From Corynespora cassiicola (lineage: Eukaryota; Ascomycota; Dothideomycetes; Pleosporales; Corynesporascaceae), in contig JAEUWY010000008.1 in NCBI GenBank assembly GCA_022059125.1, positions 2,046,001 to 2,110,000 on the forward strand: 64,000 bases of DNA, read 5' to 3'. This document shows positions 31,701 to 43,183 of this stretch, piece after piece (within the stretch, counting starts at the first letter, position 1; every line of letters begins with the position of its first letter). A program made the position numbers and the translations under genes. The notes under the pieces are model-generated. The model was not told where the DNA came from. It saw nothing but the letters and a program-made list of their open reading frames with translations, and did not search any database.

Positions 31701-32276
31701 GGTTTCGATGCTTCACTCCGTGTTGTGGCCTGATTTTGTAGCCACTGGCTAGAGAATCCTTTTTATACACATAACTTGCTGGCACCGCGTAGCCCCAAAT
31801 ATTGATATTCTCTAATTAATCATCTTAGATGTTTCAAGTCGGGAAGAGCGTACTTTTCCTAAAGGGGTGGCGCGGCCCGCTGCGGGCGAGTAGTGCGGGG
31901 AAAACGTCGCGTCGCATGGTGAAGATAACCCCGGTGGAGTTCCGGTGGAGAAGCCTCGCCTACTGGCGGATTCGTTGAAGGCGCGTTCCGTAACTCACAA
32001 CCCCGCATGCAGGACCGATCTGTATTTCCGATGGGGTCACGGAAGACTCTCCACTGAGGCCTTGACAAGTAGACATGCGGGTTTATTGTGTGCAGAATCT
32101 CGGCTTTCCTTTTTCAATAAGTGGGGTGCTTGTTACATCATCGAGGCTTCGGCGTGTACAGCTCGTGCTGAAGGTGATATTTTCTTCATAAAAGACGTCC
32201 GGTGCTTTACAACAAGGATCAAATAAGTGAGGGTACATTGCATCTCCATTGAAAGAATCGAAGATCTCCATCCGCC
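31701..32276. promoter_or_regulatory. Divergent promoter of the two glycoside hydrolase genes
   Basis: This 576-nt stretch separates the divergent GH39-like and GH31 starts. It contains two direct copies of CCGGTGGAG 11 bp apart at 31931-31950, described separately. No other gene or site was recognised. Confidence 0.65.
31931..31951 (+). promoter_or_regulatory. CGG-containing direct repeat, candidate Zn2Cys6 site
   Basis: CCGGTGGAG occurs at 31931-31939 and again at 31942-31950, so two CGG triplets lie in direct orientation 8 nt apart. The second copy, extended to TTCCGGTGGAGA (31940-31951), recurs exactly in reverse orientation at 37641-37652 upstream of the sugar transporter. CGG triplets are the usual contacts of Zn2Cys6 regulators, one of which is encoded in this cluster. 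Confidence 0.5.
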
Positions 32277-34324
32277 ATGTTTTCGAAAGATCAGAGCAGA
32301 TTGATCTTCACATACGACGCGGAACAGCTCTGGATTGAAGCATGGGGCGACAGCGCCATCCGAGTGCGTGGCACTAAAGCGCCCTCTATGCCCAGCGAGA
32401 ACTGGGCATTGCTGGAAGCTCCCAAGGCCAGCCCAAAAATCGACATTGGCGATGATTCAGCCACGCTGGTCAACGGCAAAATCAAAGCTCTCATCACAAA
32501 GCGCGGGAAGCTGAGCATTTGGAACTCAAATGGAAAGTTGCTGCTCGAAGAATATGCACGCCACCGGCGTGATGTCACCGACCCGAAATGCAGCGCTTTG
32601 GAAGTCGAAGCACGCGAGTTCAAGCCCATCATAGGCGGAGACTACCACCTAACAGCCAGGTTTGAGAGCTTGGACCCGAAGGAGAAAATTTACGGCATGG
32701 GACAGTACCAACAGCCTTACCTTGACATTAAGGGTGCTCAATTGGAACTCGCACACCGTAACTCCCAGGCTAGTGTGCCATTTGCGGTCTCCTCTCTTGG
32801 ATATGGGTTTTTGTGGAACAATCCGTCAATTGGCAACGCTGTATTCGGGAAGAACATTATGAGCTTCGAGGCTCTTTCCACCAAGTCTCTGGACTACTGG
32901 GTAGTTGCAGGGGAGACGCCAGCGCAAATCGTTGAGTCCTATGCAGACGTGACCGGCAAAGTACCCATGATGCCGGAGTACGGTCTCGGGTTTTGGCAAT
33001 GCAAGCTGCGCTACCAGACCCAGGAAGAACTTCTCAAGGTAGCTAGGGAGTACAAGCGCCGAGAGTTGCCAATCGATCTGATCGTAATCGACTTCTTCCA
33101 CTGGCCAACACAAGGTGATTGGAGATTTGATGAGACTTATTGGCCAGATCCTGGTGAGCACCTTCCTCAAGTATGATCGAGGCGCGCGGATGGATTGCTT
33201 ACTTACTATTCGCAGATGCTATGGTCAAAGAATTGAAGGAGATGAACATTGAGCTGATGGTTTCGATTTGGCCGACGGTTGATAGAAGGTCAGAAAATTA
33301 CGAGGAGATGCTAGAAAAGGGATACCTGATTCGTACGGAACGCGGGATCCGGCTTGCCATGACATTCCAAGGACAAACGATCCACTTTGATCCTACTAAC
33401 CCTGGATCGCGGGAATACGTTTGGAACAAAGCCAAAAACAATTACTACTCCAAGGGGATCAAGGTGTTCTGGCTGGACGAGGCTGAGCCGGAGTATCGAG
33501 TCTATGACTTCGAGAACTACCGATACCACCTCGGAGCCAATGTCGCCATTGGTAACGTTTTCCCCAGGGAATATGCTCGCACGTTCTATGAGGGCATGGA
33601 AAAGGAAGGCCAACAGAACATTGTCAACCTCCTCCGGTGTGCCTGGGCTGGAAGTCAAAAGTATGGCGCGCTTGTATGGAGCGGTGACATTGCGTCCTCG
33701 TGGTCAAGTCTGCGGAACCAACTTTCTGCTGGGTTGAACATGGGTCTATCTGGGCTTCCATGGTGGACTACTGACATCGGAGGGTTCCACGGAGGCGACC
33801 CGCGAGAACCCAAGTTCCGCGAGCTCTTTGTACGTTGGTTCCAATGGGGCGCCTTTTGTCCAGTCATGAGGCTGCACGGCGATCGTGAACCGCGACAACC
33901 CAAACATGGCACTACAGGAGGAGCATCGTGTCGGAGTGGCGCAGACAACGAAGTCTGGTCATACGGACCGGAGGTGTACGAAATCTGTAAGAAATACCTG
34001 GGCATTCGCGAGGACTTGCGCGAATACACGAGAAAGCTCATGAAAGAGGCCCATGAAAAAGGATCACCAGTCATGAGGACTCTGTTCTACGAGTTTCCAG
34101 AGGACAGTGCAAGTTGGGAGGTTGAGGAGGAGTACATGTACGGCGATAAGTACTTGTGTTGTCCCGTGTTGGAGGCTGGCAAGACGTCTATGAGGGCGTA
34201 TCTGCCGAAAATTCCAGGCGGGGGCAGATGGAAAGCATATTGGAGCGAAGAAAGCTGGGAGGGAGGGGCGACAGTTACAGTGGATTGCCCACTAGAGAGA
34301 ATGCCTGTCTTTGTGCGGACGTGA
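32277..34324 (+). CDS. GH31 alpha-xylosidase-like glycoside hydrolase, intracellular
   Basis: Exons 32277-33153 and 33216-34324 flank a 62-nt intron and give 661 aa. There is no signal peptide. An N-terminal beta-sandwich (to about residue 240) leads into the (beta/alpha)8 domain, entered by MMPEYGLGFWQCKLRY. IDFFHWPTQGDWRFD follows, a signature of the YicI/alpha-xylosidase branch rather than of secreted alpha-glucosidases. The nucleophile Asp lies in FWLDEAEPEY (near 379) and the acid/base Asp in VWSGDI (near 449). RWFQWGAFCPVMRLHG is the usual following motif. Such enzymes remove alpha-xylose from imported xyloglucan oligosaccharides. Cytosolic location fits a scheme in which the neighbouring transporter brings oligosaccharides in; alpha-glucosidase activity is the main alternative. 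Confidence 0.92.
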
Positions 34325-34720
34325 TGGGTGCGCGTGGGAGGCATGACGCGTTGAGAGTAGCTCGGGCAGATAGTTGATCCGAGCCGGAACGCGTCGAGCT
34401 TGCGAACATTCAACTACCTACCGAGGTACCTAGGCACTATACTTCCATGGCCCCATTTAAAGCACATCGAATTGATCCCAGTTCTTCGCACTAGAACTAC
34501 CATGATACGCATGACTCGTCGTATATGTTCAGCCGAGCCATTCTCTCGGTGTATCCATCTGTCCCGTGCCCCGCAATCGAGTCGCGGGCCTATACGAGCT
34601 TCTTCCTGAGGACAGTACCATGACGTAGCACGCTGCGATGCTCGACACCCGGAATTATCTGGACTTATTCCTACAATATGAAAAGTGACTTGACATCAAT
34701 GTTCAGGACGGCAATCAACC
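34325..34720. promoter_or_regulatory. Intergenic region upstream of the zinc-finger regulator
   Basis: This 396-nt stretch lies between the GH31 stop and the start of the transcription factor. No specific site was recognised, and the CCGGTGGAG element is absent. Confidence 0.45.
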
Positions 34721-37634
34721 ATGGGACCATCACGGACGCAGCCGGCAATGGTCCGCTGCTCCAGTTGTGGCCAGGGTTTTGGTAGACAGGAGCATCTAAT
34801 TCGACACATGCGCATTCACACGAGGGAGAAGCCCTACCAGTGCAACATCTGTGAGAAAAGATTCTCACGCCTGTAAGCCGGCATCTTGTCACTTTATCTC
34901 CATTGCGTAAGATGGCTCTGCTGACTAATTGACAACTGAAGTGATGTCCTAAATCGCCATACTGCCTCGCATGAGGAGCCCGAAGCTCACGCGGCTACAG
35001 AAACCTCATCACGGGCATGCAAGAAGTGCGCCAACGATCGCGTTCGATGTTCTCGCGGTCATCCGTGTAGCAGGTGCAGTGATCGCGGAACCCAGTGTCA
35101 GTACCCCACGACCCGCCGACCTCGGTCGCAAGCGAATCGTATCGGTGGAGATAATGATGGGAAAGAGGGCGATTCATTGGCCAATCCAATTGGGGCACAA
35201 CAGTCGGAAGCTGGCTTTGATACACGGTCGGCGTCTGTTGATCAAACAGCGGTGGCCGCTTCGTTCGCTTGCGCTATCGACAGTTCTATGACTGGAGAGC
35301 AGCCATGGCTTGATGGAATCGTGGGCGTCGAGAACTTGTACAACTATGATCCGCCTGTATTAGGTCTGACGGATGTTAATTGGATGTCCCCGCATTACCA
35401 GCAAACGGTAGATTGGGACGCACTCATGGCGGGCCCGAGCAACAACGACGCTATCCGCAACGATACCCATGTCTTAAATGGGACACCAGGCTCGGAATCT
35501 AACAGTCGTTCGATGCACCAACAACATGCGCATCCTCACCTGGATGTTGCGCAGTCTCGCAGCGTCGTGGATTCTGTCGCATCCTCAAGTTCCACGCAAG
35601 GCAGGTACTATGTTGACAGCGCTGGGGCCAGGGCACCTTTTGGGGGACGCTCACACAACCGTGAAGTCATTGGTGGAACGCAGGCCATGCAACCAGATGA
35701 GACCGACCGGGCCAACTCTTCAATGTCCTGTGAGGTTTCGGGAGCCGATTCTCTTTGCCCGTCGATGCTCTATGATAACTTCGTGGAGGGCATAGTCGCT
35801 TCGGACTCGCTGGAATCTCTCAACATTGATCTCACTCGGCTGCCCACCTGTGCCCAGCTGCAGCTCTACGTCCGACATTACTTCGAGAATTTCCACCCCA
35901 TCTTTCCGTTCTTGCGCAAATCATCCTTCGTGGAAGATGCATTACAGGAACCGCTGTTGCTGCTAGCTGCATCTGTCATAGGCTCTCGATATCTACGCCG
36001 TCTACAAGGCAGAGAACCAGGCGAGATCCTTTCCCACATATTGAGCACTATACTCCGACGCCGCAAATACGGATACGACCAACAGATCGACAACGAACGC
36101 GATAGTGACGTGTTTTCTCCTGGCTATCTACCTAATGAACGAGAAAGCCCTAGTTTGTCCATGTTGCAGGCTGGTATACTCAACCTTTTTTGCATGCTTC
36201 ATTCTGGCAAGAAGTCCGCCGTGGAAAGTGCTTTTGTTGAACGACATTATCTCGTAGAAGCTTGCAATTCTTTAGGATTACTAGCTCAAAGTGTTGTTGG
36301 TGATCCTATCCAGCCTACCGCAAATGCCGAACCAACCGATTTGGTTCGGAGGTGGCTTTTACGCGAATCAAAGATTCGCACCGGGATGATGATCTGGGTA
36401 AGGCTCCTCCCCTTTAATTTCGCTCTGTCCCTCACAGCGGTAGTTCCTCGATTCAACTATGCTATACGAGTTTGGCAAAAGCCCTCTGATGCAGCTCAAT
36501 GATATCAAAGCTATACTTCCATCGCAAGAAGCGGTATGGGAGAACCCTAATCTCGTCCAGCAAGGTAAAATGTCATACTCTAATGTCACACTATACCGTG
36601 CCATGGAAATCATATACATGGAAAAGAGACTCCCGCCCAACCTCGGCGAGTTCAGCATTTGTATCCTCGTCCTTGCCATATACCGGAACACGGAGCAAAT
36701 ACTGTCGAGGGAGAAGATCCGACTCAACGCATGGACACCTAGAGCAACGGCTGAAAATTGCGAAGAGCAAACTGATATTGAACAAAACTGGCTTCCGCCT
36801 ACATCAACCGCCTCCCAATGGCGCAACAGTGCCTGCGATTGTTTGGACGTCTTGCACTGGCCCGCCAACAGCAAAGCAGCCCGCTTGCTAGGATCTGAAC
36901 ATCACACGATATTGCAGCTGCATCTCGCCCGTCTTATCGTCCTTACTCCAACGGTATACATTCAGTCATTCGCAAAGGAATTGTCATCAGCAAGCCATAC
37001 TTTTGTTGGCTCGCATACTCCGACTAGATATACCACGGCGCGCAATCAAATCCTCCAATGGGTGATTCGCGATCGGTTCAAAGCCAGATTGTCTATTATT
37101 CACTGTGGCGCTCTCTACTGGCATGTGCGGCGATACAGCTGCGATAGCGTCCTGGAGCCATATGCAGTCTATATTGCGACCTTGGTACTTTGGGCCTTCT
37201 GTATTATGATGCAACTCCCAGAAGTCAGCGAAGCTGCCACGGTTGACTGCGCCGATGAGCCTGACCCCTCTTTTCTCCACCTGGATCGGCCTCTTGACGA
37301 TGAACTAGTCCAGACATTTGTGCGGCTCGGACATAAGATGTCTGCATACATCTCAAAAGTGGGCAACATTCAAGACCGAGATGCACCGGCCAAGATCCTC
37401 CAGGAGGGGATTTCCTTGCTGAACAGGGCCCCCAATAATACGTGCTCGGGGGAACATGGGCCGCCTCCCTTGCTAGACCACCCATGCTTCACCTGGGGCA
37501 TTGAAGAATCCTACATCAAATCATTATGCAAGACAATGCATGCCACGACTGCCATGCAAGGATCCGATGGTTTTCGCAATGATCATACCATGATTTCTAC
37601 CATGCAAGCCGCCAGGGCCGAGGTACCTCCGTGA
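34721..37634 (+). CDS. Transcription factor with two C2H2 fingers, a Zn2Cys6 finger and a fungal regulatory domain
   Basis: Exons 34721-34872, 34942-36397 and 36444-37634 give 932 aa. The short first exon encodes finger 1 (CSSCGQGF...HLIRHMRIH) and half of finger 2. Splicing through an AAG acceptor completes finger 2 as [18 protein letters not shown] perfect Zn2Cys6 cluster follows about 15 residues later ([11 protein letters not shown]...CSRC...C, spacing 2-6-5-2-6). From about residue 360 onward the protein has the fungal-specific regulatory domain, starting with [13 protein letters not shown]. Intron 2 ends at CGGTAG; other acceptors give a stop. The ATG context ACCATGG is strong. C2H2 plus Zn2Cys6 in one protein is a known but minor fungal class. 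Position between two glycosidases and a sugar transporter suggests local control of carbohydrate use. Confidence 0.9.
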
Positions 37635-37640
37635 TGTTTC

Positions 37641-37652
37641 TCTCCACCGGAA
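37641..37652 (-). promoter_or_regulatory. CGG-containing element upstream of the sugar transporter
   Basis: Read on the minus strand this is TTCCGGTGGAGA, identical over 12 bp to 31940-31951 in the glycosidase promoter. It lies about 225 nt upstream of the transporter ATG, just after the stop codon of the regulator gene. Confidence 0.5.
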
Positions 37653-37875
37653 ATACCAGTCGCGATCGACCCAGCGTTACCCCGCAAATTTCCCCATGGG
37701 GTCGCGTGAATTGAGCTTATCCGATGGGGAGTTGCGTTCTCATTGCGGTGTAGATCGACCTCATATGCGTCTTGTTCCTCGTCGCTGCATAAAGTACCCT
37801 ACCCATCCGCTGTGCAGTCGCATGCACGTTTCCAGACACCAGGTCAAACATCCACCCAATCGACTGAAGGTTATC

Positions 37876-39465
37876 ATGGCCCTGGAAGACAACGAAAAGA
37901 TTGCCATTGAGGAAAAGCATGGCGACTTCGACCAGGCCAAGCAAGCAGCCGACGAAGAGCATCAGCTGACGTTACTTCAAGCTGTTCGGCTCCACCCCAA
38001 TGCCGTTCTGTGGTCTGTTCTGCTATCTACTTGTATCATCATGGAAGGATACGACATTGTCTTGATATCTTCGTTCTTTGCACAACCGGCTTTCTCTCGA
38101 AAATACGGCGAATACGATGCTGGCAGCGATCAATACCAAATCTCTGCCTCCTGGCAGAATGGTCTCACCAATGCCGTCAGCGTCGGTACCATCATCGGCG
38201 CCTTTGCGAATGGATTCTTCAGTCACAGATTCGGTTATCGTCCTGTGCTCTTGGTGTCGCTTGTGTTCATCTGCGCTTTCATTTTCATCTCTTTCTTTGC
38301 CCCCAATCTGCCCGTTTTGCTCGTTGGACAGTTTCTTTGCGGTATACCCTGGGGCGTATTTGCTACCATGGCGCCTGCATACGCGAGTGAGATATGTCCT
38401 CTAGCACTACGTGGTTATTTGACTGTTTATGTCAACCTGTGTTGGGCTTTTGGCCAGCTCATCTCGGCCGGCGTGCAGTCGGCATTTTCAGGAGGCTCCT
38501 CGCAGTGGTCCTATCGGATTCCCTTCGCAATACAATGGGCGTGGCCCATCCCTCTCTTCGTAATCCTCTATTTCGCACCCGAATCACCATGGCACTTTGT
38601 GCGCAATGGCAACCTCGATGCGGCGGAACAGACAATTGCTCGGCTGGGAACGTCTTCGCAGCGACACCTTGTGAAACAAAAAGTAGCCATGATGGTCCAC
38701 ACAAATGAACTCGAAAAATTGCTGGATGAGAACACTTCGTACTTCCAGTGTTTCAAGGGCATCGATCGCCGACGTACCGAGATTGCTTGCATGGCTTTCG
38801 CCGCCCAGCCTTTCTGTGGTTCGTCGATGGGCGGCACTCCCACCTACTTCTTCGTTCAAGCCGGCCTTCCTACTAGTATCTCGTTCCAAATGTCTATCGG
38901 TGGCCTTGGGATGGCTTCGGTGGGCACCATTGTGTCCTGGTTCCTCATGTCCTATATTGGCCGTCGCGCCCTGTATCTTTGGGGTCTTGGAGGTCTGACG
39001 ACTATTCTTTTGATCGTCGGCTTCATCAGCGTTGGCGCTGGCGATTCGGTCGCCGGGAACTATGCGCAAGCGAGCATGATGCTCATATGGTTGCTCGTAT
39101 ACTACCTCACAGTCGGACCTATCTGTTATGCCATCATCGGCGAGGTATCCTCTACCCGACTGCGCAGCAAAAGTGTCTGCCTGAGCCGCATCGCCTACTA
39201 CATTGCGCAAGTCATATGCAATGTCATCAATCCCTATATGCTAAACCCAACCGCTGGGAACTGGAAGGGCAAGACTGGGTTCTTTTGGGGCGGTTGCGCG
39301 TTTGTGTTCTTTCTTTGGACGTTTTTTCGTTTGCCGGAGACTAAAGGGAGAACTTTTGAGGAGTTGGATCTTTTGTTTGCGAATGGGGTTTCTGCGAGGG
39401 AGTTTAGGAAGTATGACGTTAATGCGTATGCGGAAGGGGAAGATCCGTTGAGCAAAACGCATTGA
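37876..39465 (+). CDS. MFS sugar transporter, maltose/alpha-glucoside permease type
   Basis: One frame without introns encodes 529 aa from the ATG at 37876 (context TCATGG). Upstream in-frame ATGs would add 60 residues unlike the family. The N-terminus is acidic and cytosolic. The first helix leads into MEGYDIVLISSFFAQPAF, a signature of the alpha-glucoside:proton symporter group, followed by FGYRPVLL and the loop motif PESPWHFVRNG after helix 6. The C-terminal PETKGRTFEELD closes the 12-helix sugar-porter fold. It should import di- or oligosaccharides across the plasma membrane by proton symport. Next to an intracellular alpha-xylosidase, a xylose-bearing oligosaccharide is a plausible cargo, but this is inference. 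Confidence 0.92.
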   Translation: MALEDNEKIAIEEKHGDFDQAKQAADEEHQLTLLQAVRLHPNAVLWSVLLSTCIIMEGYDIVLISSFFAQPAFSRKYGEYDAGSDQYQISASWQNGLTNAVSVGTIIGAFANGFFSHRFGYRPVLLVSLVFICAFIFISFFAPNLPVLLVGQFLCGIPWGVFATMAPAYASEICPLALRGYLTVYVNLCWAFGQLISAGVQSAFSGGSSQWSYRIPFAIQWAWPIPLFVILYFAPESPWHFVRNGNLDAAEQTIARLGTSSQRHLVKQKVAMMVHTNELEKLLDENTSYFQCFKGIDRRRTEIACMAFAAQPFCGSSMGGTPTYFFVQAGLPTSISFQMSIGGLGMASVGTIVSWFLMSYIGRRALYLWGLGGLTTILLIVGFISVGAGDSVAGNYAQASMMLIWLLVYYLTVGPICYAIIGEVSSTRLRSKSVCLSRIAYYIAQVICNVINPYMLNPTAGNWKGKTGFFWGGCAFVFFLWTFFRLPETKGRTFEELDLLFANGVSAREFRKYDVNAYAEGEDPLSKTH

Positions 39466-39633
39466 ACCAAGACACCAAGGTGGCCTGCAGTCCATTACTC
39501 ACATAGCATCAACGATGCTGTGAGAAAGGGAACTTGAAAAACGCAAAAATGCTGTCACAGTCAAGAAACTTGAGTTTTCTCCATTAAGCATTAGTATTCG
39601 AGTGTTGACATCTATTGTGGGTTGCTCCCCAGC

Positions 39634-40761
39634 TTAGTACTTGTAACAGAGCCCTCCACTTGTTGTTGACATGACGTCCCGCACTGCCAAGTCTTCTGCC
39701 AAATTTTGAAAGGGCATAATGTCGTCTAAGCTTGCGGGAGGTGGTGTGGTCCCATCAAATTGATCTTGAGTCTTGGGGCCTCCATATGCGAGAGTCCGGT
39801 TCGCTGGCGCTTCTTGCTGCCACAAGTACCACAGACGATCGACTTGGGCATGGTGCAGGAAGAAAATGGGGTCTAAAAGCACGTGAGCAAGTCTCTGATG
39901 AAGAATTAGCGGTGATGGCAATGCTTACCATTGGGAGAGTGCGAAGGAAGCATGTCCCCGCCGACAGCGCTGTGAATAGCGCCATGCGGAGTACCTTCGA
40001 GCCCGTAGCGAAAATCGGCATACGTCGATTTTTCATGAATCTCCTTGACCGACTCTGGCGTATAGGCCCATCGGAACATGTCACCGGGCTCCTGAGTTCC
40101 GTTATTGAAGCCCCGAGACAGGCAGTGAGGGCTGTATCGGCCAGGCGAGAGCCAAGAAGGTCGCAAGTTCTTCAGAGGGCCGTCTGTCAGGCATCTTCGG
40201 CCATTTTCTTCTTTAAGGGCTTCATCGGTCGTGCCGTCACCCCCGAACCCTGTGACAGGATCCCAGATTGGTGACCTCGCGGGGTCGTCGGAATCTAGTG
40301 TCCAGTCCCAGTATCTGGTGAATGTGAGTGTACTGCTCGGTCGCCTAGTTTCGTGATTTATAAATATACGTACGGCATAACTCCTTTGTAACCACATTCT
40401 TGAAGTGACTGTTCGTAGATGTGCACGAAATAACGGTGCCAGGGAAGGAAGCTGGCTACAGAGTGAACTGTAACTGTTTAGATACGAAAAGTGAATCGGC
40501 GGGTATACAAATCCACTCACTTGATGTGTCTAGACTAATGTGCACGTAGGGAAAGTCATCGGCCCGAGTGCTAATCAAGCCAAGTTTCGAAGGCGACTGT
40601 GACAGACAGACCACGGCCTTGATGTAGTCGGTTTTTTCCTCTAGAGATAATGTACGCCATTCCTTCCTCGTAGTGGGATTCTGGCATTCTGAATCCGTTG
40701 CGCGAGGTGGCAGTGCTGTTGCTGCAGCCAGTGCGGAGAAAGTAATCGTTTTGAGAAGCAT
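39634..40761 (-). CDS. Secreted tyrosinase (type-3 copper oxidase)
   Basis: Four exons (40761-40521, 40473-40374, 40314-39929, 39872-39634) join in phase to 321 aa. A signal peptide of about 17 residues starts the protein. The CuA site is assembled across exons 1-2: His in YVHISLD, then VHSVASFLPWHRYFV. The third exon supplies MPYWDWTLDSDDP and, near its end, the CuB His residues in TPHGAIH. The last exon completes CuB with DPIFFLHHAQVDRLWYLWQ. All expected copper-ligand regions are present. It is shorter than classical melanin tyrosinases and lacks a long C-terminal latency domain, like the small secreted fungal group. It probably oxidises phenols with O2. It could serve the neighbouring polyketide locus or plant-phenol oxidation; neither is proven. 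Confidence 0.9.
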
Positions 40762-41403
40762 TATGGTGTTATGTTGACGACACAAAAGTGTTTCTAAGGA
40801 GCAGGATATTTCTGGAAACAGAATATCGCATATCATTGCATTCTATATACGCCGCTTCATCATGATTCTAATAGCTGTCCGAGCGCCGGTTCGTATTTAG
40901 GGAGTCGGAGATTTGACGCTCCACTAAAATTATAATTTACCGAGGCATTGAAGCTAGTTCACCCCTTTGTATGGTGCCAAGATGCGTTTTCAAGGACCAG
41001 AGTTCAAGTAGTGAAACGTTCAGCTCGATTTTTTTCTCCTATGAAAAGGAAATCGACTATTAATAGTGATAGTAGTATCTTTGGATCTTAGAGACGCATA
41101 GACATTGTTGTCGCATAGAGAAGCTTCAACACAGAACATAATTACAATGGGTAGAACGAAGGAACGGAACCGTCGTTGCCAAAAATGGAAAAAAAAAACT
41201 TTAGTGATATTTTATTAGAAATTTATGTGGTTTCCTACTGTCTTCTGTCCTATACATAATGTATACAGATCTGTTGTGTGGCAGTTCTCATGTTTCAAGC
41301 GACGCCTGGAACAACATTTACCCCAGTCTGAAATGACGGAACCTGAGAAAGATCATCTCATAACGGCTGACCGTTTGGAATGGCTGCTGTCGCTGTATTG
41401 GGC
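40762..41403. other. Intergenic region
   Basis: This 642-nt stretch holds the promoter of the tyrosinase gene and the 3' region of the MFS gene to its right. No gene or repeat was recognised. Confidence 0.45.
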
Positions 41404-43183
41404 TCATTTCTGCTCCTGGACACCCTTGTCATCAGGAGTACCCTTAAAGACATGGTCCGAGTCCAGCTCTCGATCCATACTTGCGTGCTTGATGAACAAG
41501 CTCGCAATACCACCCAGCACTGCCACTCCCACAAGCACCTCAAAGACATTGCGAAAAGCCTCAGCATATACCTCGCGATAAGCCGACAGCGCAGAACCAT
41601 CCGGCATCGACTCCATCATGAGAATAAAAGCTTCTGCATCCTGGGCGACATCCACGTTCAATCCCTGGGAGGCTAGATGGACAGCAAGTCTGTTTTGGAA
41701 AACTGTCCCGCCAATTGCAACCCCCAGGCACATTCCGAATGTACGCATGAATGTGTACATGGAAGCTGCATAAGCGGCATCGCGCTCACTTGCCAAGGCT
41801 TGGAGGGAAAAGTTCAGGGACATGAGAACAAGACCTTGACTGGGTCCAATGGCGAGGAATAGTAATATCCAGCCGTATGTGGGTGTTTTATGGTCGAGAA
41901 TAATTAAAAATGCTGTGGAGGCAATAATGGCAGCCCACCCAGACCGGATGGCCCATTGATAACGGCCTAGGCGGGTGATAAGAGCCCCGACAATGATGGA
42001 TGTGGGCAACAGCCCTCCAGTGATGGGTGCAAGCCCCGCTCCGGATACAGTTGGAGAGTATCCTTGAGCTGCTTGAAGATAGAGAGGGAGGTAATAAAGA
42101 AGGCAGAACATCTGCGTCAACAGTAAGCAAGAGTATGGATGTTCGCCCGGAAAATGCTACAACCTACCATCAAGCCTTGGAGAACTGCGCAGGCATATGC
42201 GGCCATCGCTGCATGGTTACTGAAGAGCCAAACTCTTATGAAGGGTTTAGATGCTCCATAGCGCTCCCATAACAACGTGGCAGTCATTCCCAAAACCCCA
42301 AGAACAATGGGGACTACCGTTTGCGCACTGTCCCATGCATACATGTTACCTCCCCAAGTGATGCCAATAAGGAAGCTGCATGAACTTGATATAAAAAGTG
42401 CCGCACCAACCCAGTCAGTTTGCAGGAGTCTTTCTTTGAAGCTTGCACGCTTTGCATGTAGTCGTATCACCCACGGAACCATAAGCAGACCAGCCGCGCA
42501 CATTGGAAAGTTGATATAAAAGGCCCAACGCCAGGTGCTATGCTCTGCAAAGGCACCACCTGTGACAGGTCCCGAAACTGTTCCGATTGCCCAAGCAAGC
42601 TGGATGATGCCATAGTATTTTGGTCTCTGACGGAGGGGCACGATGTCTGTGATGATGACCAAGCCAAGGGCCAGTGTGCCACCGCCTCCAATTCCTTGTA
42701 TCGATCGACCGGCCAGCATTGTCGGAAAGTCCTTCGATAGACAGCATATCAATGTACCCACGGTAAACAATGACACAGATATGAAGAGTAGTTGACGACG
42801 GCCGAACGCATCTGAGAGGGAAACAATGAACGGTTGGAAGATGGCACAGGTAAGGAGGTAGGATGTTCCCGTCCAGAAGGTATCGATTGCATCCCCATTC
42901 AGGCTCTTTGCAATAGACTTTGAGTGCTTAGATTAGATTTGGGTCACTTAAGGTAGGTAGATAATACACTTACCGGTAGAACTGGCACTAAAATCGTGCT
43001 GTCAAGAGAGACGAGTAGTGATAGAATAGCCAAGCAAATAAATATGAGCCATTCGCTTTTTGTTGGCTCCCATTCCTTGGTTTGGGCTTCTTCGTCTGCT
43101 GCTGGATCCATTCTTAGAGACTCTTCATTCTTCCGAACTGCAGGCTCGGCTGATGAACCCTGATCTCTGCCAGTCGGTTCCAT
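41404..43183 (-). CDS. MFS exporter, DHA2 14-TM type
   Basis: Exons 43183-42974, about 42917-42168 and 42111-41404 give 555 aa. Intron 1 again appears to end at an AAG (CAAAG), chosen because it gives VPVLP-SIAKSLNG as in relatives; the next AAG 12 nt upstream would add four residues. The N-terminal 35 residues are hydrophilic. Helix 1 contains LLVSLDSTILVPVLPV, and later come DAFGRRQLL and GRSIQGIGGGG, the DHA2 motifs A and C regions. GPVTGGAFAEHSTWRWAFYIN follows. The remaining helices bring the total to about 14. It diverges from the HR-PKS across 1.56 kb and is the best candidate for exporting that enzyme's product or protecting the producer. Confidence 0.92.
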
